Positions 18,060 to 27,123 of a stretch of DNA of 64,000 nt are shown piece by piece. The notes under the pieces were generated by a model. It did no database searches and was not told where the DNA came from. It worked only from the letters and a program-made list of their open reading frames with translations. Location: contig NZ_JOEY01000028.1 of NCBI RefSeq assembly GCF_000718165.1, positions 124,001 to 188,000 of the forward strand. Direction: 5' to 3'. Made by a program: the position numbers and the translations under genes. The number at the start of each line of letters is the position of its first letter. Within the stretch, counting starts at the first letter, position 1. Source of the stretch: Streptomyces fulvoviolaceus (GTDB taxonomy: Bacteria; Actinomycetota; Actinomycetes; Streptomycetales; Streptomycetaceae).

Positions 18060-18503
18060 TCACCAGGCGGGCCTGATGGGACCATAGGGCGCGATGCGCA
18101 CCAATTGATCACGCAACGCCCGCACTTCACCCTCACCGATCAGTTCGACCCACACCCGAACAGCCTCCGCAGCCGCCTCCTCCGCGGCCCTGGTACAGGC
18201 CCACCCCCGCTCGGTCAGCACGACGAGCCGGGCCCGCGCGTCACCGGGATGCGGCCGCCGTTCGGCATACCCCTTGCGCACGATCTCGTCGACGAGCTGA
18301 CTGGCGGCCTGTTTGGTCACCCCGAGATGGGCGGCGAGCTCGGTGACCGTGGCACCGTCCGGGGCCAGCCGGGTGAACGCGAAGCCGTGCGCGGGCCGCA
18401 CTTCGAATCCACGGGCGACGACACCGTCGTTGATGCGTTGCGTCAGGTCACCGGCGGCGGCGAGCAGGGCGGCGGCCAGGACCAGGGCTTCGGAGTTCTG
18501 CAC
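18060..18503 (-). CDS. MarR-family transcription regulator
   Basis: A 147-residue winged-helix regulator. The recognition region reads VTELAAHLGVTKQAASQLVDE followed by the wing YAERRPHPGDARARLVVLT, which carries the conserved D-x-R of MarR wings. N- and C-terminal helices would make the dimer interface. ATG at 18503. It is divergent from a cupin gene, and the intergenic strip holds several CTTGAC/GTCAAG half-sites, so autoregulation and control of the cupin gene are likely. Ligand unknown. Confidence 0.9.
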   Translation of the reverse strand: MQNSEALVLAAALLAAAGDLTQRINDGVVARGFEVRPAHGFAFTRLAPDGATVTELAAHLGVTKQAASQLVDEIVRKGYAERRPHPGDARARLVVLTERGWACTRAAEEAAAEAVRVWVELIGEGEVRALRDQLVRIAPYGPIRPAW

Positions 18504-18520
18504 GGAGGCATTGAAACACC

Positions 18521-18576
18521 CTTGACGATTTGGTCAAGCACCTTGACTATGACACCACATAGTCAAGCTACTTGAC
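18521..18576. promoter_or_regulatory. MarR operator candidate with clustered CTTGAC/GTCAAG half-sites
   Basis: A perfect palindrome has arms CTTGACTATG (18542-18551) and CATAGTCAAG (18558-18567) around ACACCA. It is flanked by CTTGAC-N6-GTCAAG (18521-18538) and GTCAAG-CTA-CTTGAC (18562-18576). All lie between the divergent marR-like and cupin genes. Confidence 0.72.
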
Positions 18577-18600
18577 CACTTGCCGACTCGGAGGCCGCCC

Positions 18601-18975
18601 ATGCCCGTCATCCGCCTGTCCGAAGCCGTCACCCACGAGATCCACGGCGCCCGCTTCGTCTCGTACGCCACTCCCCTGACCGGCAGCAAAGAGCTCTGCG
18701 CCTGGCGCGGCGAGATCCCCGGGGGCACCAAGACGCCCGCCCACACGGTCAACCGCGAGGAGATCTTCCACCTCCTCGCCGGCGAACTGCTGATCACGCT
18801 CGACGACGACGTCCACCGGATCGCGGCGGGCGACACGGTGATCATCAACCCCGGCGCGACCCTGAGCGTCGAGAACCCGACCGATCAGACCGCCGTCTCC
18901 TGGGTCACCACCTCCATCGGCCTGGAGGCGGTACTGGCCGACGGCACGGTCATCACTCCGCCGTGGGCCAACTGA
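18601..18975 (+). CDS. small cupin protein under MarR control
   Basis: A 124-residue single-domain cupin. Cupin motif 1 is degenerate, TPAHTVNREEIFHLLAGEL (His and Glu retained, second His at EIFH). Motif 2 is around AAGDTVIINPGATLSVENP, without the usual metal His. It may bind metal weakly or act as a sensor or isomerase; the substrate is unknown. ATG at 18601 is chosen because CGGAGG sits 8 bases upstream; an in-frame upstream start at 18580 would overlap the operator region. Convergent with the ImuB-like gene. Confidence 0.85.
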   Translation: MPVIRLSEAVTHEIHGARFVSYATPLTGSKELCAWRGEIPGGTKTPAHTVNREEIFHLLAGELLITLDDDVHRIAAGDTVIINPGATLSVENPTDQTAVSWVTTSIGLEAVLADGTVITPPWAN

Positions 18976-18992
18976 CGCCTGCACAAGAGGAG

Positions 18993-19961
18993 TTACGCCG
19001 CCAGCGCCCCCGGCATCACCGCGTACGGTCCGAACTTCGCCCGGGCGCGGTCCGCGACCTCCTCGATGCGGCGGAGTTTCTCGTCGGCGGGGTCGAAGGT
19101 GAGCTGGTGGGAAGCCTGTTCGGCGGGGTCGAGGCCCTCGGCGCGCAGGGCGATGGAGCGGACCCGGGCGCGCTGGAGGCCGAGCGCCTCGTACATGTCG
19201 TACGCCGCCCTGGTCAGCGCCGCCGAGTGCGCGGTCGGCTCCTTGAGGGTGCGGCTGCGGGTGGTCGCGGAGCGGTCGGCGTAGCGGACGGTGAGGGTCA
19301 GCGTGCCGCAGACCTTGTCCACGGCGCGCAGCCGGGCGCCCAGTTCCTCGGCGGCGGAGAGCAGGGCGCGGCGGTGCCGGTCCTCGTCCAACTCGTCGCG
19401 GCTGAAGGGGCGTTCGGTGGCGAGGGAGCGGGAAACCGCGTTCGGGACCACCCGGCCGCGGTCCACGCCGCTCGCCTTCTCGTGCAGCTCGCGGCCGGCC
19501 CTCGTACCGACCAGGCGCTGGAGCGTGGACAGGGGCGCGGCGGCGACCCGGCCGAGGGTGTCGAGGCCGTACTCGCACAGAGTGCGGGCGGTGGCCTTGC
19601 CGACGCCGGGGAGCGCGGCGACGGGTCGGTCGGCAAGGAAATCCGCCACGGCATCGTCCGGCACCATGCAGGTCACCCCGGGGCGGGCGTCCCGCAGCGC
19701 CATCCGCGCCAGCATCGGCCCGGGCCCGGCGCCGATCATGCAGTCGACCCCGTGCAGCGCGAGCGCCCGCACCCGGATCACCGAGGCCAACTCGACGGCG
19801 CCGCGCCCGAAGTACCGCTCGGCGCCCCGCAGATCGGCCAGCGCCCCGTCCGGCGGCAACGCCTCGACGACCGGTGTGAACTCCTCCAGCAGCCCGAGCA
19901 ACCCCGGCAGGGCCGCCTCGTACACCGTCGGCAGCTGGAAACGTACGCAGAGGATGGTCAT
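18993..19961 (-). CDS. imuB: ImuB-like Y-family polymerase homologue without catalytic carboxylates
   Basis: A 322-residue protein related to Y-family DNA polymerases. It has the helix-hairpin-helix AALPGVGKATARTL and the little-finger domain. The first polymerase motif, normally an Asp-rich IDxDxF, reads ILCVRFQLPT, and the second, normally SIDE, reads ADLRGAERYF. Catalytic acidic residues therefore appear missing, as in ImuB, an adaptor that links DnaE2 to the beta clamp. A clamp-binding-like QLTFD lies near residue 285. It is shorter than typical ImuB (about 500), lacking the long C-terminal extension. Its ATG overlaps the dnaE2 stop (ATGA), so both are co-translated. ATG 19961 has GGGGAGTGCGGG upstream. 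Confidence 0.78.
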   Translation of the reverse strand: MTILCVRFQLPTVYEAALPGLLGLLEEFTPVVEALPPDGALADLRGAERYFGRGAVELASVIRVRALALHGVDCMIGAGPGPMLARMALRDARPGVTCMVPDDAVADFLADRPVAALPGVGKATARTLCEYGLDTLGRVAAAPLSTLQRLVGTRAGRELHEKASGVDRGRVVPNAVSRSLATERPFSRDELDEDRHRRALLSAAEELGARLRAVDKVCGTLTLTVRYADRSATTRSRTLKEPTAHSAALTRAAYDMYEALGLQRARVRSIALRAEGLDPAEQASHQLTFDPADEKLRRIEEVADRARAKFGPYAVMPGALAA

Positions 19962-22900
19962 CCCGCACTCCCCGGACTCTGGTGCCACAACTTCCGTACC
20001 TGTGAAGGCTCTTGACCCGCCGGTCGCAGATCGGCCCATGGATGCAGTTCGTATCCCGTCGGCATTTGGATTCGCCGCCCGCCGGTCGAATCACCGGCCC
20101 CTTCCGGCACGGGCTCCGCCAGCCGTTTCGCCACCTCGTCGAGCCCGCCCTCGGCACGCAGCTCGACCAGTTCGGCGAGGTTCCAGGCGGCGGCGCCCAC
20201 CACGCTGAGGCTGCGCGGGCCGCGGCGCTGCACCACTCCGCGCACCAGCAGCAGCCAGGAGTGGAAGACGGTGTGCGCGCAGGCGTCGTGCGAGTCGTCG
20301 AAGAAGGCGAGGTCGACCAGGCCCGTGCCGTCGTCCAGGGTGGTGAAGATGACGCGCTTGCCCGAGCGGATCGGCGGGGTCTGGGTGGCCGCCTTGGCAC
20401 CCGCGACCAGCACGGTCTCCCCGTGCCGCACCTCCCGCAGCCGCCGCGCCGACAGCACGCCCAACTCGTCGAGGAAAGCCCGGTGGTCGTCCATCAGATT
20501 GCGCGAGGCGTCCATGGACAGCACGCCCAGCTCGGCGCTGAGCCTCTCGGCGGAGGACAGGTCCGGCAGCCCGGCGGGAGCGGTCTTCCGCCCACCGGCC
20601 AGTGGAAGCTGACCTCCCCCCGCACCCCTCGCACCCCGGTGCAACTCGGTCAAGTGCAGTTGCAGATCACGGCGGTTGGCACCGAAGGCGTCCAACGCCC
20701 CTACCTGAGCCAGCCGTTGTGCCAGCGGTCGGCTCGGCCGCGCCCGTTCCCAGAAGTCCAGCAGCGAGGCGTACGGCCGCCCGTCCGCGATCCGTGCCGC
20801 CTCGGCCTCGCTGATGCCGTGCACGTCGGAGAGGGCGAGCCGCAGCCCCCATCGTCGAGAAGAATCGACCGATTCAGACACCAGTTCGATACGGTGAGCG
20901 ACCGCCGACCGGTTCACGTCCAACGGCAGGATCGGCACCCCACGCCGCCGCGCGTCCGCCAGCAGCAGCCGCTTCGGATACATCCCGGGGTCGTGCGTGA
21001 GCAGCCCCGCGTAGAAGGCGGCCGGGTGATGCGCCTTCAGCCACGCCGACTGGTACGTCGGCACGGCGAAGGCGACCGCGTGCGCCTTGCAGAAGCCGTA
21101 CGACCCGAAGGCCTCGACGATCTCCCACGTCCGCCGAATCGTTTCTGCGTCATACCCGTTCGCCGCCGCGTGCTGCGCGAACCAGAACCGGATCCGCCCC
21201 TGCGACTCCGGGTCGGACAGCCCGCGCCGCACCCGGTCCGCCTCGTCGCGTCCGCAGCCGGTCATGATGTCGACGATGTCGATGATCTGCTCGTGGAAGA
21301 CGACGACCCCGTAGGTGTCCCGCAGCGGCTCCTCCAGATCCGGGTGCGGATAGCGGATGGGCGCCCGCCCGTGCCGCGCCTCGATGAACGGCCGCACCAT
21401 GTCGGCGGCGACCGGCCCCGGCCGGAAGAGCGAGATGTCGACGACGAGGTCGTGGAAGGTGGCCGGCTGCAGCCGCCCGACCAGGTCGCGCTGACCCGGC
21501 GACTCGATCTGGAAGCAGCCCAACGTCTCGGTGGAACGGATGAGCTGGTACGTCGCCGGGTCGCCGGGCGGTACGGCGTCCAGGTCGATCCGGTCCCCCG
21601 TCGCCCGCTCCACCTCCACGACCGCGTGTGCCATCGCCGACTGCATCCGCACACCGAGCACGTCGAGCTTGAGCAGCCCGAGGTCCTCGACGTCCTCCTT
21701 GTCGAACTGCGACATGGGGAAGCCCTCGCCGCTGGTCGGCATGACCGGCGTACGGCTCAACAGGGACGCGTCGGAGAGGAGCACTCCGCACGGGTGCATG
21801 GCGACTCCGCGCGGGAGGGCGTCGAGGGCCTCGACCAGCTCCCAGAGCCGGCCGTATCTGTTCTTCTCCCCTGCCAGAGCCTTGAGTTCGGGCAGTTCCT
21901 CCAGCGCCGCGCGGGCGTCGCGCGCCCGGATGTGCGGGAAGGACTTGGCGATGCGGTCGATGTCGGCCGGGTCCATGGACAGGGCCGCGCCCACGTCCCG
22001 GATCGCGTGCCGCACCCGGTACGTCTCCGGCATCGCGACCGTCGCCACCCGCTCGGTGCCGAACCGGCCGATGATCGCCCGGTAGACCTCCAGGCGGCGC
22101 GCGGACTCCACGTCGATGTCGATGTCGGGCAGCACGAGCCGGCGTTTGGACAGGAAGCGCTCCATCAGCAGCCCGTGTTCGACCGGGTCGGCGTGGGCGA
22201 TGCCGAGGAGGTGGTTGACGAGGGAGCCGGCACCGGAGCCGCGGGCGGCGACCCGGATTCCCATCTCCCGTACGTCGTCCACCACTTGAGCGACCGTCAG
22301 GAAGTAGGAGGCGAAGCCGTGGTGGGCGATGATGTCCAGTTCCCGGTGCATCCGCTCCCAATAGAGAACCGCTTCAGGAGAGCGGGTGTATCCCTTCAGC
22401 ACCATCCCCGCCGCCGCCCGCGAGGCCAGCGCCCGCTGGGCGGTGCGGCGGCCCGCGCCGACCAGGTGCGGCTCGGGGAAGTGGACGGTGCCGATGCCGA
22501 GGTCGTCCTCGGGGTCGACCAGGCACTCGGCGGCCGTCGCCTGCGTCTGCTCCAGCAGCCGGTGGGCGGTGTCGCGCCGGAAGCCCGCGGCCTCCACGAT
22601 CCGCTCGGCCGCCCCCAGCATGGTGCCCGCGTCCTTGAGCCAGGCCTCGCCGGAGTCCAGCTCCTTGGTGGCGTCGACTGGGACCAGGCGGCGGGCGGCG
22701 TCCAGGACGTCGGCGACCGGGCCGAGGCCCGGGTCGGCGTACCGGACGGCGTTGCTGAGCACGGGGCGTATGCGCTGCTCGGCGGCGAAGCCGACGGTGC
22801 GGGCGGCCAGCCTCAGGGAGCCGGGGCCGGTGCCCTTGCGGCCGTGCCAGACGGCTTCGAGGCGCAGGGCGTCGCCGTAGGTCTCCCGCCAGGGGGCGAG

Positions 22901-23395
22901 CAGCCGGGCCGCACGGTCGGGACGCCCCGCGGCGAGGGCGCGGCCGACGTCGGAGGCGGGGCCGAGCAGGACGGTCAGGCCGTCTCCCCTGTTGTCCGCC
23001 CACGGCAGCAGAGGAGATCCCTCCCCCGCATGCGCCGCCGTGACCATCCGGCACAGGTCGGCCCAGCCGCGGGCGCCGTCCCGGGCGAGGAAGGTGACGC
23101 GGGGTGTCGACTCGTCGATGAAGGCACCCCCGCGTACGGGAGCGCGGCGCCGCTCCTGCCGTACGGGCTCGGGGGCAGGCTCCTCCACCGCCAGCTCCAC
23201 CCCGAACAACGGCCGCACACCCGCCTTCGCACAGGCCTTGGCGAAGCGGACCGTGCCCGCGAGGGTGTCGCGGTCGGTGAGGGCGAGGGCGTCCATGCTC
23301 CGCTCGGAGGCGCGCTCGGCCAGCCGCTCCGGGTGGGAGGCGCCGTAGCGCAGGGAGAACCCGGAGACGGCGTGCAGATGCGTGAACCCTGGCAT
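19958..23395 (-). CDS. dnaE2: error-prone DNA polymerase III alpha subunit DnaE2
   Basis: A 1145-residue C-family polymerase. The N-terminal PHP domain opens MPGFTHLHAVSGFSLRYGA and keeps its first histidines. The palm carries PDIDIDVES near residue 422, the two-Asp catalytic motif, where DnaE1 usually has PDFDIDF. The fingers, an HhH-like segment (YASLLDFWERA) and the C-terminal OB fold follow. Size, divergence of the palm motif and linkage to an ImuB-like gene point to damage-induced translesion synthesis rather than replication. ATG 23395 has GGGAGGT 6 bases upstream. Two LexA-type boxes lie 27 and 73 bases before it. No imuA-like gene is seen next to it. Confidence 0.93.
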   Translation of the reverse strand: MPGFTHLHAVSGFSLRYGASHPERLAERASERSMDALALTDRDTLAGTVRFAKACAKAGVRPLFGVELAVEEPAPEPVRQERRRAPVRGGAFIDESTPRVTFLARDGARGWADLCRMVTAAHAGEGSPLLPWADNRGDGLTVLLGPASDVGRALAAGRPDRAARLLAPWRETYGDALRLEAVWHGRKGTGPGSLRLAARTVGFAAEQRIRPVLSNAVRYADPGLGPVADVLDAARRLVPVDATKELDSGEAWLKDAGTMLGAAERIVEAAGFRRDTAHRLLEQTQATAAECLVDPEDDLGIGTVHFPEPHLVGAGRRTAQRALASRAAAGMVLKGYTRSPEAVLYWERMHRELDIIAHHGFASYFLTVAQVVDDVREMGIRVAARGSGAGSLVNHLLGIAHADPVEHGLLMERFLSKRRLVLPDIDIDVESARRLEVYRAIIGRFGTERVATVAMPETYRVRHAIRDVGAALSMDPADIDRIAKSFPHIRARDARAALEELPELKALAGEKNRYGRLWELVEALDALPRGVAMHPCGVLLSDASLLSRTPVMPTSGEGFPMSQFDKEDVEDLGLLKLDVLGVRMQSAMAHAVVEVERATGDRIDLDAVPPGDPATYQLIRSTETLGCFQIESPGQRDLVGRLQPATFHDLVVDISLFRPGPVAADMVRPFIEARHGRAPIRYPHPDLEEPLRDTYGVVVFHEQIIDIVDIMTGCGRDEADRVRRGLSDPESQGRIRFWFAQHAAANGYDAETIRRTWEIVEAFGSYGFCKAHAVAFAVPTYQSAWLKAHHPAAFYAGLLTHDPGMYPKRLLLADARRRGVPILPLDVNRSAVAHRIELVSESVDSSRRWGLRLALSDVHGISEAEAARIADGRPYASLLDFWERARPSRPLAQRLAQVGALDAFGANRRDLQLHLTELHRGARGAGGGQLPLAGGRKTAPAGLPDLSSAERLSAELGVLSMDASRNLMDDHRAFLDELGVLSARRLREVRHGETVLVAGAKAATQTPPIRSGKRVIFTTLDDGTGLVDLAFFDDSHDACAHTVFHSWLLLVRGVVQRRGPRSLSVVGAAAWNLAELVELRAEGGLDEVAKRLAEPVPEGAGDSTGGRRIQMPTGYELHPWADLRPAGQEPSQVRKLWHQSPGSAG

Positions 23396-23421
23396 CCGTA
23401 CCTCCCATCTCCGCATCATTT

Positions 23422-23437
23422 TCGAACACCAGTTCCC
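23422..23437 (-). promoter_or_regulatory. SOS (LexA) box, proximal, upstream of dnaE2
   Basis: The sequence TCGAAC-ACCA-GTTCCC matches the actinobacterial SOS consensus TCGAAC-N4-GTTCGA except in the last two bases. It is 27 bases from the dnaE2 start. Confidence 0.72.
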
Positions 23438-23467
23438 GACTGCCCCACCCCCACCATAGACCAAATC

Positions 23468-23483
23468 TCGAACATCTGTACGA
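23468..23483 (-). promoter_or_regulatory. SOS (LexA) box, distal, upstream of dnaE2
   Basis: TCGAAC-ATCT-GTACGA differs from the consensus TCGAAC-N4-GTTCGA at a single position. It is 73 bases from dnaE2 and 58 bases from the divergent membrane gene. Confidence 0.78.
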
Positions 23484-23540
23484 CAACCGTTCGGCCGCCT
23501 CCCACCTGCGGAAACGTCCGCCGCCTCGGACTGTGGGGAC

Positions 23541-24554
23541 ATGACAGAGAACAGCTTTCTCGCCGAGGTGAAGGACGCGGTCACTCCGCGGGCCACGCTG
23601 CTCGCCCTCGGCGTGGTCGCCCTCCAGCTGCTGTTCATCGCCTCCTATGTGGGGGCACTGCACAATCCGAAGCCCAAGGACGTGCCCTTCGGGGTCGTCG
23701 CGCCCCAGGCCGCGGCCCAGCAGGCGGTGACCCGGCTGGAGCAGCTGCCGGGGTCGCCGCTGGACCCGCGCGCGGTGGCCGACGCGGCGACGGCGCGAAA
23801 GCAGATCCTGAACCGGGACATCGACGGGGCGCTGATCATCGACCCGGCCGGCACCACCGACACCCTCCTGGTCGCCTCCGGCGGCGGCACCGTCCTCGCC
23901 ACCGCGCTGGAGACGCTCACCGCCACCCTGGAGAAGGCCGAGCAGCGCACGGTGCGGACGATCGACGTGGCCCCTGCCTCGCCCCAGGACTTCGACGGGC
24001 TGTCCTCCTTCTACGTCGTCGTGGGCTGGTGCGTCGGCGGCTATCTGTGCGCCTCGATCCTGGCGATCAGCACGGGTGCCCGGCCCGCCAACCCCCGTCG
24101 CGCGGTGATCCGGCTGGTCGTGATGGCGCTGGTGTCGATCGTCGGCGGGCTCGGCGGTGCGGTGATCGTGGGGCCGATCCTGGACGCGCTGCCGGGCAGT
24201 GTGATGGCCTTCTGGGGGCTCGGCGCGCTGGTCACCTTCGCGGTGGGGGCCGCGACGCTCGCCCTCCAGGGCATCTTCGGGATCATCGGCATCGGCCTCG
24301 CGATCCTGCTCGTGGTGATCGCGGGCAACCCGAGCGCGGGCGGGGCCTTCCCGCTGCCGATGCTGCCGCCGTTCTGGAAGGCGATCGGCCCGGCGCTGCC
24401 GCCGGGGGCGGGCACCTGGGTGGCGCGCTCCATCGCGTACTTCAAGGGCAACGACACGACCGGCGCCCTGCTGGTGCTGTCGGCATGGTCGGCGGCCGGG
24501 ATCGCGGTGACGCTGGGGGCGGCGGGGCTACGGAAGAAGCGCGTCGCCGACTGA
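23541..24554 (+). CDS. ABC-2-like/DUF3533 membrane protein
   Basis: A 337-residue membrane protein in the YhgE/Pip and ABC-2 permease superfamily. One helix lies near the N-terminus (LLALGVVALQLLFIASYVG), then a large extracytoplasmic domain of about 150 residues (PKDVPFGVVAPQ to about DFDGLSSFYV). Five further helices follow, running to a basic C-terminus. No ATPase gene is adjacent, and such proteins often work in export or phage receptor functions. The ATG at 23541 follows GTGGGGAC. It faces dnaE2 and could share the SOS control region, although its own promoter is unresolved. Confidence 0.82.
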   Translation: MTENSFLAEVKDAVTPRATLLALGVVALQLLFIASYVGALHNPKPKDVPFGVVAPQAAAQQAVTRLEQLPGSPLDPRAVADAATARKQILNRDIDGALIIDPAGTTDTLLVASGGGTVLATALETLTATLEKAEQRTVRTIDVAPASPQDFDGLSSFYVVVGWCVGGYLCASILAISTGARPANPRRAVIRLVVMALVSIVGGLGGAVIVGPILDALPGSVMAFWGLGALVTFAVGAATLALQGIFGIIGIGLAILLVVIAGNPSAGGAFPLPMLPPFWKAIGPALPPGAGTWVARSIAYFKGNDTTGALLVLSAWSAAGIAVTLGAAGLRKKRVAD

Positions 24555-24570
24555 GCCGCCGTGGTGAGCC

Positions 24571-24650
24571 GCAGCCGCCGACGGCGCCCAACCCCCACAA
24601 GGGCCACCCGCACCCGACATCGAAAGTTGTACGGGTGGTGCGGGTGGGAA
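24571..24650. repeat. dispersed intergenic repeat, family A, copy 1
   Basis: An 80-base stretch beginning GCAGCCGCCGACGG and ending ACGGGTGGTGCGGGTGGGAA. By eye about 69 of 80 bases match 52015-52094. It contains inverted pieces (CCACCCGCACCC versus GGGTGGTGCGGGTGG) and, like the other copy, is directly followed by a hairpin. Confidence 0.8.
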
Positions 24651-24656
24651 ATCGAA

Positions 24657-24685
24657 AAGGCCCGCCCCCACCGGGGGCGGGCCTT
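24657..24685. terminator. bidirectional hairpin between DUF3533-like and protease genes
   Basis: Perfect 13-bp arms AAGGCCCGCCCCC / GGGGGCGGGCCTT with a 3-nt loop. The A/T ends give short U-runs in both directions. Confidence 0.88.
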
Positions 24686-24697
24686 CACACGAAACCG

Positions 24698-25780
24698 TCA
24701 GCCGATCTCGGTACCAGTAGCCGACAGCGCCTCGGTGACCGGCTGGAAGAACGTCTCCCCACCGGAGGTGCAGTCGCCACTACCACCGGACGTGAGTCCG
24801 ATCGCGCTGCTGCCGGAGAACAGCGAGCCACCACTGTCACCGGGCTCGGCGCAGACGTCCGTCTGGATCAGCCCGTTGACGATGTCACCGTTGCCGTAGT
24901 TCACGGTGGCATCCAGACCGGTGACCGTACCGTCGTGCACCTGCGTCGTAGAACCACTCCGGGTCACCGACTGCCCGACGGTGGCCTCCGCCGCGCCCGT
25001 GATCGCCTGGGCGGAGCCGTCGTAGAGGTCGACCTCGCTCGGGTGGTCGACGTCGGCCGTGTACTTGACCAGACCGAAGTCGTTGTCGGGGAACTGGGAG
25101 TCCTCGTTCTCACCGATCACGTTGCCGGACGAGTCCGACCAGCTGGTGATCTCCGCGGTGCAGTGCCCGGCGGTGAGGAAGTACGGCTCCCCGCCCTTGA
25201 CCACGTTGAAGCCGAGCGAGCAGCGCCCGCCGCCTCCGGTGATGGCGTCGCCGCCCGCGATGAAGGGCTTGAACTCCCCCTTCGTACGCTGGAGTTCGGC
25301 CGTGGCACCGAGTCCGTCGACGACCTTGGTGAGCTTGGCCAACTCGGCCTCGGAGACCGTGCGGTCGGCGGTGACGACGACCTTGTTGGTGGTCGGGTCG
25401 GTGGCCCAGGACGTACCCGGGATGGTCGCGTCGCTCTTGAGCGTCGTACGGGCGCTCTTGAGCTCGGCGAGGGAGTTCTCGACGATTCTGGCCTTGGCGC
25501 CGGCCGCCTCGACGGTCTGCGCCGCGGTCTCGTCGAGCACGTTGACCACGAGGTTCTTGGTCTTCGCGTCGTAGAACGTTCCGGCGGCGTCGGTGCCGAG
25601 GTCCTTGCCGAGCGTCGAGGCGAGGTTTCCGGCCGCCGCGGCCGACAGGGTCTTGGCCGTGGGCGCCGCCGGGGTCTCACTGGCGTTCGCAGTCTGCAAG
25701 GTGACTCCCGTGGCGACCAGTGCGGCGATGCCCGCACCTGCCACGATCGCCCGCCGCTTGGGTATGCGTCGGTGCTTCAA
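24698..25780 (-). CDS. streptogrisin-type secreted serine protease (S1E) with propeptide
   Basis: A 360-residue preproprotease. The TTG at 25780 is chosen because a perfect AGGAGG lies 7 bases upstream. It starts with a basic stretch KHRRIPKRR and a signal helix to about TANAS. An alpha-lytic-protease-type propeptide (about 45-165) keeps the enzyme inactive until secretion. The mature domain starts near [11 protein letters not shown]. The triad is His in FLTAGHCT, Asp in NDFGLVKY and Ser in PGDSGGSLF. Four mature Cys (RCSLG/GHC and DVCAEPG/GDCTSGG) would make two disulfides. The sequence is a paralogue of 27124-28026 on the same strand. Confidence 0.93.
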   Translation of the reverse strand: MKHRRIPKRRAIVAGAGIAALVATGVTLQTANASETPAAPTAKTLSAAAAGNLASTLGKDLGTDAAGTFYDAKTKNLVVNVLDETAAQTVEAAGAKARIVENSLAELKSARTTLKSDATIPGTSWATDPTTNKVVVTADRTVSEAELAKLTKVVDGLGATAELQRTKGEFKPFIAGGDAITGGGGRCSLGFNVVKGGEPYFLTAGHCTAEITSWSDSSGNVIGENEDSQFPDNDFGLVKYTADVDHPSEVDLYDGSAQAITGAAEATVGQSVTRSGSTTQVHDGTVTGLDATVNYGNGDIVNGLIQTDVCAEPGDSGGSLFSGSSAIGLTSGGSGDCTSGGETFFQPVTEALSATGTEIG

Positions 25781-26022
25781 CTCGCGTCCTCCTGTGGGGG
25801 GTCGGTCCGGGAGATTGTGGGGACCTCGCGGACCTGAAGGCTGGTTGACGAGCGACCACTCTTCCGGGCGGCACAGGGAGCACACAAGGGGGACTTCCGG
25901 ACGCGCGTAGAACGGCAGTTGTGCGCTCCCCGCCAGTGGAAAGCGCTTGACTGTCCACGGTCAGTACAGCGAATTCACGCTGCAAACACTACGAGCGAGT
26001 AACTGTGGGCACTCTGTGAGGT

Positions 26023-26958
26023 CTAGTCCTGTCTTGAAATCGACCCCGGTTCATCGGAGTTCGGACGGGGATCGGCGGACGGAAGTTGCTCATGCACCGG
26101 TTGCTGCTCCACGGGACGCACCGGTTGTTGCTCCACCGCGGGAGGCGCCGGCTGCTGCACCGCGGGAGGCGCCGGCTGCTGCACCGCGGGAGGCGCCGGC
26201 TGCTGAGCCCTCTCCAGGAACCGCAGCAGCTCCACCGGGAACGGCAGCACCAGCGTCGAGTTCTTCTCGGCGGCGACCGCCACCACCGTCTGCAACAGCC
26301 GCAGTTGCAGCGCGGCGGGCTGCTCCGACATCACCTCGGCGGCCTCCGCCAGCTTCTTCGACGCCTGCAGTTCGGCATCCGCGTTGATGACCCGCGCCCG
26401 CCGCTCCCGGTCGGCCTCCGCCTGCCGGGCCATGGAGCGCTTCATGGTCTCGGGCAGTGACACGTCCTTGATCTCGACCCGGTCGATGGTGACGCCCCAC
26501 TCCACGGCCGGACTGTCGATCATCAACTCCAGCCCCTGGTTGAGCTTTTCGCGGTTGGAGAGCAGATCGTCCAGATCGCTCTTCCCGATGATCGACCGCA
26601 GCGAGGTCTGCGCCATCTGCGCCACCGCGAACCGGTAGTCCTCCACCCGGACGATCGCCTCGGCCGCCCCGGTCACCTTGAAGTAGACGACCGCATCGAC
26701 CCGCACCGTGACGTTGTCCCGGGTGATGCCCTCCTGCGCGGGCACCGGCATCGTGATGATCTGCATGTTGACCTTGCGGAGCTTGTCCACGAAGGGAACG
26801 ATCATCGTGAACCCGGGCCCGCGCACATCGGAGCGGAGCTTCCCCAACCGGAAGACCACACCCCGTTCGTACTGTTTGACGACCCGCGCCGCCGACATCA
26901 CGTACACCACTCCGGCGGACGCGAACGTCACTCCCGCCGCCACCAGCTCCTCGACCAT
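26023..26958 (-). CDS. SPFH/band 7 (stomatin-like, slipin) membrane protein
   Basis: A 311-residue slipin. One N-terminal membrane hairpin (LVAAGVTFASAGVVYVMSA) precedes the band 7 domain, which opens VVKQYERGVVFRLGKL. The stomatin block GPGFTMIVPFVDKLRKVNMQ follows. An alpha-helical stretch with REKLNQGLELMID and ERRARVINADAELQASKKL leads to oligomerisation. The C-terminus is a Pro/Gln tail with three exact 8-residue units (QPAPPAVQ-type). These proteins scaffold membrane microdomains and proteolysis; no NfeD partner gene is adjacent. ATG at 26958 is the start of conserved sequence; the longer frame upstream is not family-like. Confidence 0.92.
   Translation of the reverse strand: MVEELVAAGVTFASAGVVYVMSAARVVKQYERGVVFRLGKLRSDVRGPGFTMIVPFVDKLRKVNMQIITMPVPAQEGITRDNVTVRVDAVVYFKVTGAAEAIVRVEDYRFAVAQMAQTSLRSIIGKSDLDDLLSNREKLNQGLELMIDSPAVEWGVTIDRVEIKDVSLPETMKRSMARQAEADRERRARVINADAELQASKKLAEAAEVMSEQPAALQLRLLQTVVAVAAEKNSTLVLPFPVELLRFLERAQQPAPPAVQQPAPPAVQQPAPPAVEQQPVRPVEQQPVHEQLPSADPRPNSDEPGSISRQD
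26134..26205. repeat. three exact 24-bp tandem repeats inside the slipin gene
   Basis: Units at 26134-26157, 26158-26181 and 26182-26205 are identical. They encode the Pro/Ala/Gln tail repeats and keep the frame, so copy-number change would only lengthen or shorten the tail. Confidence 0.92.
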
Positions 26959-27040
26959 CGCGGCCCCCAGGGTCCGTCGTGGGCGTCTACAGGGGAGTAC
27001 TGCCTGTACTCCGACGGTAACTCCGGCACCTGGACAAGGG

Positions 27041-27075
27041 CGAGCCCCCGCACGCGAGTTGCGTACGGGGGCTCG
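27041..27075 (-). terminator. hairpin after the second protease
   Basis: Arms CGAGCCCCCG / CGGGGGCTCG (10 bp, exact) with partial pairing inside the 15-nt loop. It lies about 50 bases past the protease stop and upstream of the slipin gene. Confidence 0.78.
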
Positions 27076-27123
27076 GGTACTGCTGGCTGCGGGTTGAGTA
27101 GTCCTCAAGGACTGGTTGAGGTC

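Noticed and set aside
20012..25837. A 1941-codon open frame on the plus strand through the dnaE2 and protease genes
   Set aside because: It is antisense to well-supported genes, has an Arg/Pro/Gly-heavy composition typical of high-G+C shadow frames, and lacks any domain motif.
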